Made by a program: the position numbers and the translations under genes. Positions 1-6,795 of a stretch of 10,278 nt of DNA are shown here, piece after piece. How positions within the stretch are numbered: the first letter of the stretch is position 1; each line of letters begins with the position of its first letter. The notes beneath the pieces are model-generated. The model was not told the origin of the DNA. It saw nothing but the letters and a program-made list of their open reading frames with translations, and ran no database searches. This stretch comes from Epsilonproteobacteria bacterium 4484_65 (GTDB lineage: Bacteria; Campylobacterota; Campylobacteria; Campylobacterales; Sulfurovaceae), in assembly GCA_002085305.1 (NCBI GenBank), contig NATJ01000042.1:1-10278 (forward strand), given 5' to 3'.

Positions 1-558
1 AGCGGTCAGGGAACAAAAGCATTTAACCCTACCAAATATGATGCAGCATCATTTGCAAAGATGAGAGAAGAACTTAAAAAAGAGTTTATTACAAAAGGAA
101 AAGGGGTTGTTATACAAGGACAAGCTAAAGGAGATGTAGACGAGAGTATACGTATTTTAAGTATTGCTGCAGCCTATGGCGGGATGCATGACAATATCAA
201 TATGTATTTTAACTCTCCTATGATGGATCCTAAAAAATGTTATGCAACAACCTTTAAAGACCCAAAAGTGAAAGACTTCTTCTCGTTTACAATGTATGAC
301 AAAGATGGTTACCTCATGGATGGTATTACTGCTCAAAATTCATATAACATGAAGCCAAATACAGATGGTACTTTCACTGCACACTTCAACTGTGGAAAAG
401 ATGCCATTAACAATCTAGATTCAGGTGGTCTTGAATACAACTATATGGTCCGTGCTTATGGCGCAACTGACAAGGTTAAGGCTGGTAAATGGAACCCTAT
501 AGAAAATACTAAAGTTATTGAAAAGATACGATTTGGTGATCATAGTCTCAGTCGGTAG
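1..558 (+). CDS. DUF1254/DUF1214 family protein, C-terminal part (cut by window edge)
   Basis: The frame is open from base 1 to the TAG at 556-558, giving 185 residues; the gene starts to the left of the window, so the ATG at 61 is internal. The visible part is a DUF1214 domain: a segment with HDNINMYFNSP, then KDFFSFTMYDKDGYLMDG, then a closing strand with NYMVRAYG. In this family DUF1214 follows an N-terminal DUF1254 domain, which would lie outside the window. Members are usually exported and their biochemical role is not established. It aligns only loosely with the C-terminus of the next gene (shared KDFxSFTxY and xxVYG/VRAYG segments), so the two are divergent paralogues rather than a recent duplication. 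The last residues (about 540-555) run into an unusually G-rich patch, so the native C-terminus may be altered. Confidence 0.85.
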   Translation, partial: SGQGTKAFNPTKYDAASFAKMREELKKEFITKGKGVVIQGQAKGDVDESIRILSIAAAYGGMHDNINMYFNSPMMDPKKCYATTFKDPKVKDFFSFTMYDKDGYLMDGITAQNSYNMKPNTDGTFTAHFNCGKDAINNLDSGGLEYNYMVRAYGATDKVKAGKWNPIENTKVIEKIRFGDHSLSR

Positions 559-622
559 TGAGATGAGAACAGTGGAAGCAGGGTGGATATGAGAATATAG
601 AACAGTCGGGTCATCAGGGAGC
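541..622. other. Anomalous G-rich junction between two DUF1254 genes
   Basis: These 82 bases contain 29 G and 11 C (49% GC), clearly unlike the AT-rich genes on either side. They carry the last codons of the upstream gene and the whole leader of the downstream gene. No usable ribosome binding site is present: AGGGAG at 616-621 sits one base from the ATG at 623. An imperfect repeat (ATGAGAA followed by CAGT and GG) occurs at about 563-575 and 589-609. No reading frame encodes the missing signal peptide. The patch may be inserted or rearranged DNA, or an assembly fault. Confidence 0.5.
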
Positions 623-2113
623 ATGTTTGTTATAGGTACAGGTACAGCCTCTGCAATAGATATTTCAAAAGCACCGAAAATGAAAATGACAACAGATATC
701 CCATCTGGACTTTTAACTCCCGACCATATGAAAACAAAAATTGGTGAGTTAAATTCTGATGATGGTGTTCCTACCGTTGAAACGGCAGAAAAGATTTATG
801 ATTATCTTGATTTTCAACACGGAGTTACTGCTTTTCTAAGCGGTATTCAGGTTGCTTCTATGGAAGCTATGAGAAAAGGTCTCCTCACTTTTGGACCTGC
901 CAATAAAACAGGTATTCTGTTTGAAAACCTTATGGATTCAAAAGCACTTTGGCTTACACCTAACACTACAAGCGTTTATATGGTTATGTGGTTGCAACTT
1001 GATGGTGAACCTTACGTTTTAGAGACTCCGGCAGATGTACTGGGAATCATTGATGATCACTGGTTTAAATATGTTGCTGACTTTGGTAGACTCGGAGATG
1101 ACAAAAATAAGGGCGGTAAATTTCTAATTGTTCCTCCTGGATACAAGGGAGAGATTCCTGAAGGTTACATTGTTAAACACACTAACACAAATGGAAACTG
1201 GGTTATCTGGAGAGGGTTCCAAAAAGATGGCAGTCCTAAACCAGCTATTGACTTGACAAAGAAAGTGTTTAAAGCATATCCTCTTTCTCAAAAAGACAAT
1301 CCACAGCCAATAAATTTTGTGAATGCTTCAGGTGTGTTCAATAACACTATCCACAACATGGATATTACAATATATGACGAAATCAATGCAGTGGTTCAAG
1401 CAGAACCGTCTATTGGACAAAATCCTGAGATACTTGGGTATTTTGCTTCAATCGGTATTGAAAAAGGAAAAGAGTTTAAGCCAGACGCTCGTATGAAAAA
1501 GATACTGACAGAATCAGCAAAAGTTGCCTCTGTAACAGCACGTACTTTGATTTCTAGACCTAGAGATGAAGCATTTTTACTCTTCCCTAAAAACAGTAAA
1601 GTATGGACTAACCCATTTGTGGGTGGTAGTTACAAATTTGAAGTAAATGGTGCAAGTTTACTTGATGCACGTGCAGCTTTCCATTTCTTCGCTACAGGTA
1701 TCACACCGGCAATGGCTAAGAAGATTATCGGTAAAGGTTCTAAATATGCAGTAGCATATCTTGATAAAGAGATGAACCCTTTTGATGGTGGGAAGACATA
1801 CACGGTAAATATTCCGGCAAATGTACCAATGAAAGATTTCTGGTCATTTACACTTTACAACAACCAGACACGCGCAATGCTACAAACAGACCAACGTTTT
1901 CCTGGACTAGATTCAAACAAAAAAGGTCTTGTAACAAATAAAGACGGTTCAGTTGATGTATATTTTGGTCCTACACCTCCAAAAGGACATGAAAGTAACT
2001 GGATTCAAACCATTCCTAACAGAGGATGGAACATGTTGTTCCGTGTATATGGTCCACTTGACCCATGGTTCGACAAAGCATGGTACCCTGGTGATCCTGA
2101 ACTAGTAAAATAG
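623..2113 (+). CDS. DUF1254/DUF1214 domain protein with truncated signal peptide
   Basis: A 496-residue protein with both family domains: DUF1254 at about 55-215 (motifs LTPNTTSVYM at 111-120, FLIVPPGYKGEIPEGY at 167-182) and DUF1214 at about 375-490 (KDFWSFTLYNNQTRAML at 404-420, PPKGHESNW at 452-460, GWNMLFRVYGPLDPWFDKAW at 468-487). The family is widespread in Gram-negative bacteria, usually secreted, and of unknown biochemical role. The start is odd. The first residues, MFVIGTGTASA then IDISKAP, look like the end of a signal peptide with an AxA-type cleavage site but no basic n-region and almost no hydrophobic core. The frame has a TGA at 590-592, and no ATG, GTG or TTG lies between it and 623, so no longer start exists. 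The gene has probably lost its 5' end and the product may not be exported. The rest is intact. Confidence 0.85.
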   Translation: MFVIGTGTASAIDISKAPKMKMTTDIPSGLLTPDHMKTKIGELNSDDGVPTVETAEKIYDYLDFQHGVTAFLSGIQVASMEAMRKGLLTFGPANKTGILFENLMDSKALWLTPNTTSVYMVMWLQLDGEPYVLETPADVLGIIDDHWFKYVADFGRLGDDKNKGGKFLIVPPGYKGEIPEGYIVKHTNTNGNWVIWRGFQKDGSPKPAIDLTKKVFKAYPLSQKDNPQPINFVNASGVFNNTIHNMDITIYDEINAVVQAEPSIGQNPEILGYFASIGIEKGKEFKPDARMKKILTESAKVASVTARTLISRPRDEAFLLFPKNSKVWTNPFVGGSYKFEVNGASLLDARAAFHFFATGITPAMAKKIIGKGSKYAVAYLDKEMNPFDGGKTYTVNIPANVPMKDFWSFTLYNNQTRAMLQTDQRFPGLDSNKKGLVTNKDGSVDVYFGPTPPKGHESNWIQTIPNRGWNMLFRVYGPLDPWFDKAWYPGDPELVK

Positions 2114-2121
2114 TAACAATA

Positions 2122-2148
2122 GTACTGCCCTTTATTATGGGGTAGTAC
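2122..2148. terminator. Hairpin after the DUF1254 genes, possible terminator
   Basis: GTACTGCCCT (2122-2131) and GGGGTAGTAC (2139-2148) form a 10-pair stem, counting two G-U wobbles, around the 7-base loop TTATTAT. It lies 9 bases after the stop of the DUF1254 gene. No T-tract follows on the plus strand, so it is not a classical intrinsic terminator. It may instead protect the 3' end of the message or act with Rho. Confidence 0.4.
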
Positions 2149-2213
2149 AAATTATGACTCCCCCTAAAAGACACATCAAAAGACAATATGAGGAGATACG
2201 AGGAAAACATTAA

Positions 2214-3104
2214 GTGAAAAGGATTCATTTGTATCGTAGAGTCATTCTTTACTGGAAACTAGTAAAAGAATCTATTATCAGCTTTGCCGATAAGGATATA
2301 TTGACACATGCAGCGGCAATATCTTACTACACTGTTTTTTCTTTACCTTCTATGCTACTCATCGTACTTTGGACTGCTGCACAGTTTTATAGAGAAGATG
2401 CTGTGCATGAAGCTATATTTGAAAAAGTCACAGAATTACTCGGAAAACAAGCTTCTGATCAAATCATGTCAACCATACAACAGATGAGTATAGAGGAGCC
2501 TACATGGTTCTCTACCACCATAGCTATAGGAATACTTCTCTTTTTTGCAACAACAGTATTTGATGCTATGAGAACAGCACTCAATACCATAGATAAAGTA
2601 AAAGCACCCTCTTCTTTGAAAAAAAATATATGGATGCTACTTCGCCTACGTATTATTGGCTTTGCACTTTTAATAAGCATCTCTTTTTTCTTACTTGTTT
2701 CCTTGACACTAGATGTTATGCTCTCCACACTTAGTATCTATTTATTTGATTGGCTAGGTGAATGGTCTAAATACTTTTTACTTCTTGATAAGTTTCTTTT
2801 AGATTTTTTTGCCACAACACTTATTTTTGCACTTTATTTTCGCTATTTACCTGATATTAGATTAAAGTGGTCCGTTGTATTTTTTGGTGCAGGATGGACT
2901 TCTGTTTTATTTGTAGCAGGTAAAGGCTTGATTGCATTATTAATCAGCAACAACCAGATCGTTGATCTTTATGATGCTGCGGGAAGTTTGTTGATATTGA
3001 TGCTTTGGGTATATTATGCTTCCATTATATTTCTGTTTGGTGCAACATTTACTTTCTCCTATGCAAGTAAAAAAGATTTAATGGAAAAACAAGGCAAGGA
3101 TTAA
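2214..3104 (+). CDS. YihY/BrkB-family inner-membrane protein
   Basis: A 296-residue protein with about six membrane segments (roughly 38-56, 101-118, 143-168, 190-208, 220-243, 257-282). Family hallmarks are the early THAAAISYYTVFSLPSML (31-48), FRYLPD at 209-214 and the final YDAAGSLLILMLWVYYASII (253-272) followed by LFGATF. Members are integral inner-membrane proteins of unresolved function; E. coli YihY was once called ribonuclease BN in error, and BrkB was linked to serum resistance in Bordetella. The start is GTG at 2214: an in-frame TAA lies immediately before it at 2211-2213 and AGGA (2201-2204) is 9 bases upstream, so no other start is likely. The PAP2 gene follows after 3 bases, so the two are probably co-transcribed. 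Confidence 0.88.
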   Translation: MKRIHLYRRVILYWKLVKESIISFADKDILTHAAAISYYTVFSLPSMLLIVLWTAAQFYREDAVHEAIFEKVTELLGKQASDQIMSTIQQMSIEEPTWFSTTIAIGILLFFATTVFDAMRTALNTIDKVKAPSSLKKNIWMLLRLRIIGFALLISISFFLLVSLTLDVMLSTLSIYLFDWLGEWSKYFLLLDKFLLDFFATTLIFALYFRYLPDIRLKWSVVFFGAGWTSVLFVAGKGLIALLISNNQIVDLYDAAGSLLILMLWVYYASIIFLFGATFTFSYASKKDLMEKQGKD

Positions 3105-3107
3105 TTT

Positions 3108-3755
3108 ATGATTAAAGGCAATGAATACAAAAAACCCCTTCTTCTTTTAAATATTGTATCTCTTTTAGTTTTTATTTTTATATTTTATTGTGTGACTAAA
3201 GGAAACTGCCTTACAGCTATAGATGAGTGGGTAAATACACATATAGTAGACATACAAACTCCTTCTTTAACTACAACTCTTGCATTCATTACAAATTTAT
3301 CTGGTCTTGTAGGAAATAGTATCTTTGCAATTTTTGCCATACTTTTTTTAAGCTATAAAAAGTGGTATAAGGAACGGCTTTTTTATCTTCTATCATTTTC
3401 TGGTGCAGTCATTTTATTTGGTGGCATTAAGCAGATAGTCGCACGTGCACGTCCGCACTCAGATCTTATAGAAGTCATTAACTATTCATTCCCCTCTGGA
3501 CACTCTATATTAACCATGACTACATCATTGTTAGTGTATTTTATTTTTGTAAAAAAACAGACCTCTTCCTTGGCTAAAAATAGCCTACTTGCTGTCTGTA
3601 TTGCATGGGCGATATTTATTGCTTTTACGCGTGTTTACTTGAATGTACATTGGTTAAGTGATATAGTCGCAGGACTAACTCTTGGTATTTTTTGGGTTAC
3701 ATTTATGAGATTGTATTTTGTTGGGGTGAAGACACCCCATGAGAAGTATGTATAG
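3108..3755 (+). CDS. PAP2-family membrane phosphatase
   Basis: A 215-residue integral membrane protein with the complete three-part acid-phosphatase signature: K108-x6-R115-P116, then PSGH at 129-132 (H132 is the catalytic acid/base in the family), then R175-x5-H181-x3-D185, where H181 is the expected nucleophile. About six membrane segments surround these motifs. Known relatives dephosphorylate phosphatidic acid, phosphatidylglycerol phosphate, undecaprenyl pyrophosphate or lipid A; the sequence does not tell which. It starts at ATG 3108 with AAGGA at 3096-3100, 7 bases upstream, and lies 3 bases after the YihY-like gene, so they form an operon. It converges on the minus-strand gene with only 6 bases between the stops. 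Confidence 0.9.
   Translation: MIKGNEYKKPLLLLNIVSLLVFIFIFYCVTKGNCLTAIDEWVNTHIVDIQTPSLTTTLAFITNLSGLVGNSIFAIFAILFLSYKKWYKERLFYLLSFSGAVILFGGIKQIVARARPHSDLIEVINYSFPSGHSILTMTTSLLVYFIFVKKQTSSLAKNSLLAVCIAWAIFIAFTRVYLNVHWLSDIVAGLTLGIFWVTFMRLYFVGVKTPHEKYV
3722..3739. terminator. Perfect 7-bp hairpin at the 3' end of the PAP2 gene
   Basis: TGGGGTG (3722-3728) and CACCCCA (3733-3739) form a perfect stem with the 4-base loop AAGA. It lies inside the last codons of the PAP2 gene, just before the convergent gene end. Neither strand shows a T-tract after it, so a role in termination between the two convergent genes is only possible. Confidence 0.3.
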
Positions 3756-3761
3756 ATTTAT

Positions 3762-4673
3762 TTACTGATATGTAATAATCTTTGGCATATCATCTACTAG
3801 TTTGTTACTCACTTTTTCAAGACCAAGTACCTGTTTTGGTGTCATTCTCGGTTTATCTTGTTTGTAAAAGACTTTAAATCCACCTACAACTTTTGCCGCA
3901 CGTGCATCCGTATAAAGACCATTATAGGTTTTGATTTTTAATGATGGACTACCATGCCCATCAAGGTGCATCGCCAGGTGTACTCTGTCTGTGTATCTGA
4001 TGGCTTTTTTGTTTGTGACCATGTGCCCAGTAAACATGTGCACCAAAAGAATCTTATCTTCTTTAATACCATTTGCCTTAATATAGTTTTTCATCATATC
4101 TTGGACTTCATTTATCTGTTGACCTGTAATTGAACCTATCTTTTTACCTGGACGTACAGATAGGTTATCTACGGAGAATTCTGGATCTACAGCAATGTGT
4201 ACATTGTCATATTTAAGGTATTTGAGGAGGGGTTTTACGGACTGTGCAGGTGTTCTTTCCCCTAACTGTACATCAATGAAAACAACGATTCCATTTTTCT
4301 GTGCAGCAGTGATATATTCCAGTAATGTTTTTTGATTAAGGGTAATAACATACTTACCATTTTTTCCCGGAGAAGCTGTTGCCATTTCATAGATAAGGTC
4401 AAAACCGGGAGTAACATGTTTACCATTACCCAATGCCTTTTCGTACACCTTGGCTTTTTCTTTTGCCATTTGAATGGTTTTTTCTAAAGATTGTTGTCCT
4501 AAAGTACCCATGGTTTTTACATGAGGGCGACCATAAAGTGCTACAATCATATTGTAATCAGAAGGAAGTATTCTGAGGCTCTCATTTGTACTGCTCATAT
4601 CTGAGGCTGCGTGTAACATACTGCCCATTAAAAGAGGAAGCAATACTCTTTTTGTTAATTGTGTTATTTTCAT
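3762..4673 (-). CDS. Secreted protein of an uncharacterised TIM-barrel-like family
   Basis: A 303-residue protein with a clear signal peptide: basic start KITQLTKR, hydrophobic VLLPLLMGSML, likely cleavage after LHA at residue 22. The mature part reads as alternating strands and helices with short conserved loops: ALYGRP 45-50, PGFDLIYEMA 89-98, VFIDVQLGE 131-139, HIAVDPEF 159-166, IGSITGQQINEV 179-190, LLVHMF 209-214 and HLDGHGSP 236-243. Acidic and histidine residues at strand ends (D134, D163, E165, H212, H236, D238, H240) suggest a barrel with an active site or metal site. From memory, the same block pattern occurs in secreted proteins of actinobacteria with no assigned function; I cannot name a Pfam family. 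AAGGA lies 10 bases before the ATG. It is transcribed alone, from a promoter mirroring that of the downstream operon. Confidence 0.8.
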   Translation of the reverse strand: MKITQLTKRVLLPLLMGSMLHAASDMSSTNESLRILPSDYNMIVALYGRPHVKTMGTLGQQSLEKTIQMAKEKAKVYEKALGNGKHVTPGFDLIYEMATASPGKNGKYVITLNQKTLLEYITAAQKNGIVVFIDVQLGERTPAQSVKPLLKYLKYDNVHIAVDPEFSVDNLSVRPGKKIGSITGQQINEVQDMMKNYIKANGIKEDKILLVHMFTGHMVTNKKAIRYTDRVHLAMHLDGHGSPSLKIKTYNGLYTDARAAKVVGGFKVFYKQDKPRMTPKQVLGLEKVSNKLVDDMPKIITYQ

Positions 4674-4706
4674 TATATGTGAATCCTTGTTTTTTTAAAT
4701 TTAAAG

Positions 4707-4735
4707 ATTATAGCAAGTAATACTTGAACTGTCTA
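4707..4735 (-). promoter_or_regulatory. Promoter of the secreted TIM-barrel-like gene
   Basis: Read on the minus strand, TAGACA (4730-4735) is a -35 box matching TTGACA at 5 of 6 positions. A 17-base spacer follows, then a perfect -10 box TATAAT (4707-4712) preceded by TGC. Transcription would start near 4700, giving a leader of about 27 bases. Confidence 0.7.
4716..4724. promoter_or_regulatory. Palindrome AGTAATACT, candidate operator (copy 1)
   Basis: AGTA-A-TACT is a perfect palindrome around a central base. It sits in the spacer between the -35 and -10 boxes of the minus-strand promoter. The same palindrome occurs at 4832-4840, on the other promoter. A repressor bound here would block the minus-strand promoter; no regulator gene is visible in the window. 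Confidence 0.4.
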
Positions 4736-4805
4736 TCCTAAAAACGAATAAATTATTTTTTAGCTATAGCATGTAATAAATCACGTAAAAATTTCGCAAA
4801 ACGGA

Positions 4806-4834
4806 TAGACAAAAAAAGCAGAAACTGCTATAGT
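4806..4834 (+). promoter_or_regulatory. Promoter of the AI-2E permease operon
   Basis: TAGACA (4806-4811), a 17-base spacer and TATAGT (4829-4834) preceded by TGC. This has the same architecture, and the same 9-base GGATAGACA at the -35, as the divergent promoter on the other strand. Transcription would start near 4841, giving a leader of about 50 bases before the ATG at 4892. Confidence 0.65.
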
Positions 4835-4840
4835 ATTACT
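4832..4840. promoter_or_regulatory. Palindrome AGTATTACT, candidate operator (copy 2)
   Basis: AGTA-T-TACT overlaps the last three bases of the -10 box and reaches the expected start site of the plus-strand promoter, a classic repressor position. It is the mirror partner of the copy at 4716-4724. Confidence 0.4.
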
Positions 4841-4891
4841 AAAAGGGCACATCTAAAAACCCTGCATGCCCATAACACAGAAAGATATCAA

Positions 4892-5965
4892 ATGCAAAAA
4901 GCGTGGCCTATTAACCAATTTCTCATACTTGTTACCAGTATCTCTATTCTCTTTGTCATCATGAAGTATGCAGCAGGTCTTTTAGCACCATTTTTCATCT
5001 CTATTGCTTTCGCGATCGTACTTTCCCCTTTGCTGACTGCACTTCAGAAAAGACGTATCCCTAAGATCATTTCACTCATCTTAATTATTTTTATCTCCAG
5101 CATACCCACACTTATTCTTGGCGGATACATAGCATCTGAAGCACAAGAGTTTGCTACAAACTTTCATACCATGAAAACAGAATTTGAAAGTACTTTGACA
5201 AAAACGATACTGAAACTACAAAACTTTGGGCTCAGCGTCAATCAATCAGATATAGAAGCAATCTTTGCAAAAAGTAATCTCACAGGGATTGTGAAAAATT
5301 TGGCTTCTCAAACCAGTACACAGTTTTCCAATATTTTCCTCATCCTCTTTACTGTAGCTTTCATGCTTATGGAGTCACAATACATTCATCATAAAGTACA
5401 AAAAATCCTTTCTAAAAGTAAAATAGAGCTTGAAGACGGTATGCGGATCATTGCCAAGATCAACACCTATTTTATCATTAAAGTTAAAACCTCTTTAGTG
5501 ACTGCACTTTGGGTACTGGCCGTACTTTGGTTTTATGACATTCATTACTTCTACCTCTGGGCAGCACTGGCATTTTTCCTGAACTTCATTCCTGTAGTAG
5601 GATCCATATTGGCAGCTGTACCACCCATTATACTTGCACTCATGGAGCAGGGGATGATGACTGCACTTTGGGTAGGACTTTGGTATATAACAATCAACAT
5701 GGTCATCGGAAATATTCTTGAACCACGTATCATGGGGAAAGGGCTTGGCCTGTCAGCACTGGTCATCTTCCTCTCTATGACACTTTGGGGCTGGATACTT
5801 GGTCCCACAGGTATGATACTCTCCGTGCCTCTTACCATGGCAATGCAATTTCTTTTTGCACAATACAAAGAGACCGAATGGATCTCACTGATGTTAAGCG
5901 ACTACGGCGAAAGCCCTATGCAAGAAGGCACTATAAAAGAAAACCCCGTCAAAAAGGAGACATAA
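4892..5965 (+). CDS. AI-2E family permease (PerM/YdiK/TqsA-like)
   Basis: A 357-residue integral membrane protein of the AI-2E transporter family. Two hydrophobic segments at the N-terminus (about 10-48, 57-80) are followed by a soluble helical stretch (about 83-140) and then five or six more segments. Family signatures are NFIPVVGS (231-238), EPRIMGKGLGLS (277-288) and WGWILGPTGMILSVPLT (299-315). E. coli TqsA affects autoinducer-2 export and other members are implicated in ion or small-molecule efflux, so the substrate cannot be assigned. The charged tail is cytoplasmic-like. The ATG at 4892 has only a weak upstream GAAAG. This is the first gene of a five-gene operon; the next start lies one base after its stop. 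Confidence 0.9.
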   Translation: MQKAWPINQFLILVTSISILFVIMKYAAGLLAPFFISIAFAIVLSPLLTALQKRRIPKIISLILIIFISSIPTLILGGYIASEAQEFATNFHTMKTEFESTLTKTILKLQNFGLSVNQSDIEAIFAKSNLTGIVKNLASQTSTQFSNIFLILFTVAFMLMESQYIHHKVQKILSKSKIELEDGMRIIAKINTYFIIKVKTSLVTALWVLAVLWFYDIHYFYLWAALAFFLNFIPVVGSILAAVPPIILALMEQGMMTALWVGLWYITINMVIGNILEPRIMGKGLGLSALVIFLSMTLWGWILGPTGMILSVPLTMAMQFLFAQYKETEWISLMLSDYGESPMQEGTIKENPVKKET

Positions 5966-5966
5966 A

Positions 5967-6290
5967 ATGGCAAAAATAACGATGCATAAAGAACTTGATA
6001 TGTTACGAGAAGAGGTAGAGCTTCTACGGAAACAGAAGGCAATACAAGAAAAAGAAGCAGCAGCCATAGAGAAAAAAGAGCAAGTGGCTGAACAAAAAGA
6101 GATCGCTGAAGCCAAAGAGAAAGCAGAAAAGATCATGACTTCTCTGGATGAGGGAAAGACCGATGCAAAAGAGGCTCTGGATCAACTGATGGATACGATT
6201 AAGAATGACTATGAAAATCTATCGCCGACTTCGGCTATTGTGCTTTTCGCACTGGGTGCTGCCTTTGGACATGCACTCAGTTCAAAATAA
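5967..6290 (+). CDS. Small coiled-coil protein with C-terminal membrane anchor (YqjD/ElaB-like layout)
   Basis: A 107-residue protein. Residues 8-58 are a highly charged Glu/Lys/Ala-rich helix with a leucine heptad (LDMLREEVELL), very likely a coiled coil. Residues 60-85 form an acidic linker and 86-103 a hydrophobic tail (PTSAIVLFALGAAFGHAL) with Gly/Ala packing positions. This tail-anchored layout resembles YqjD/ElaB proteins (DUF883), which tether ribosomes to the inner membrane in E. coli; the resemblance is in architecture and I do not claim homology. The next gene encodes a YqjE-like protein, as in the enterobacterial yqjD-yqjE pair, which supports the comparison. AAGGAG at 5954-5959 is 7 bases before the ATG. 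The gap to the permease stop is one base. Confidence 0.75.
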   Translation: MAKITMHKELDMLREEVELLRKQKAIQEKEAAAIEKKEQVAEQKEIAEAKEKAEKIMTSLDEGKTDAKEALDQLMDTIKNDYENLSPTSAIVLFALGAAFGHALSSK

Positions 6291-6301
6291 AGGAGACCCC
6301 T

Positions 6302-6784
6302 ATGAGTGAAGAATTTAATGCAAAAATAAAATTACTGATCAAAAGTGAAAAAGCACTTTTGAGTTTGGAAATGAAGAAAAAGAGCCAACAGACTGTGTGG
6401 ATCGCACTTGCCCTTGTTGCTGTACTTGTCACACTGATAATGGTCAATATTACCACTTATCTCTATCTTTCCAGCACGCATACGCCACTTGAAGCAGCAA
6501 CTATACTGACAGGGATGAATATTGCCGTTGCCGTGCTCTTCTTTGTACTGGCTTCCAGACAAACCGTAGGTGCAGAAGCCTCTTCCATAGAAGATATTCG
6601 TGATTTCGCCTGGGAGCAAGTCTCTAGCGATCTTGATGAAGTGAAACAACATGCCACAGACTTCAAAAATTCTGTCGTCAAAGTCAAAAAAACGGTAGAT
6701 GGTTTTACAACAGGAGATGCTTTTGGCATTAAAAAAGTATTGCCAATTATCACTACCCTAATAGATTTGAACAAAAGAAGATAG
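6302..6784 (+). CDS. Two-helix membrane protein, YqjE/holin-superfamily-III-like
   Basis: A 160-residue protein with an amphipathic charged N-terminus (1-30), two membrane helices (about 32-56 and 63-85) joined by a short loop (STHTPLE), and a long cytosolic C-terminal half rich in charged helices (96-135), ending in a basic tail NKRR. This layout matches the YqjE family (also called phage holin family 6 or DUF1469), whose members are not lytic in most genomes. Homology is inferred from layout and neighbourhood only. The ribosome site AAAGGAG (6289-6295) overlaps the stop codon of the preceding gene, so the two are tightly linked in translation. No phage gene is nearby, which argues against a true holin. 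Confidence 0.7.
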   Translation: MSEEFNAKIKLLIKSEKALLSLEMKKKSQQTVWIALALVAVLVTLIMVNITTYLYLSSTHTPLEAATILTGMNIAVAVLFFVLASRQTVGAEASSIEDIRDFAWEQVSSDLDEVKQHATDFKNSVVKVKKTVDGFTTGDAFGIKKVLPIITTLIDLNKRR

Positions 6785-6795
6785 GGAGTCACTTA

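Noticed and set aside
61..558. ATG at 61 as the start of the first gene
   Set aside because: The frame is open to base 1 with family-like sequence and no stop, so the gene begins outside the window.
421..624. 67-residue minus-strand ORF over the G-rich patch
   Set aside because: No ribosome site, no recognisable domain, and most of it is antisense to the DUF1214 coding sequence; probably a shadow frame.
2214..3104. Ribonuclease BN annotation for the YihY-like protein
   Set aside because: RNase BN/Z is a different soluble enzyme; the name was transferred to YihY proteins by mistake. This protein is an integral membrane protein without nuclease motifs.
4845..4871. Riboswitch or attenuator in the leader of the permease operon
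   Set aside because: Only a 5-base inverted repeat (GGGCA and TGCCC) with a long unstructured loop is present; no known riboswitch motif.
5785..5979. 64-residue plus-strand ORF overlapping the end of the permease gene
   Set aside because: It is an alternate frame of a well-supported gene, with no ribosome site or domain.
6302..6784. True phage holin
   Set aside because: No endolysin, structural or other phage gene is nearby and the gene lies within a housekeeping-like operon.
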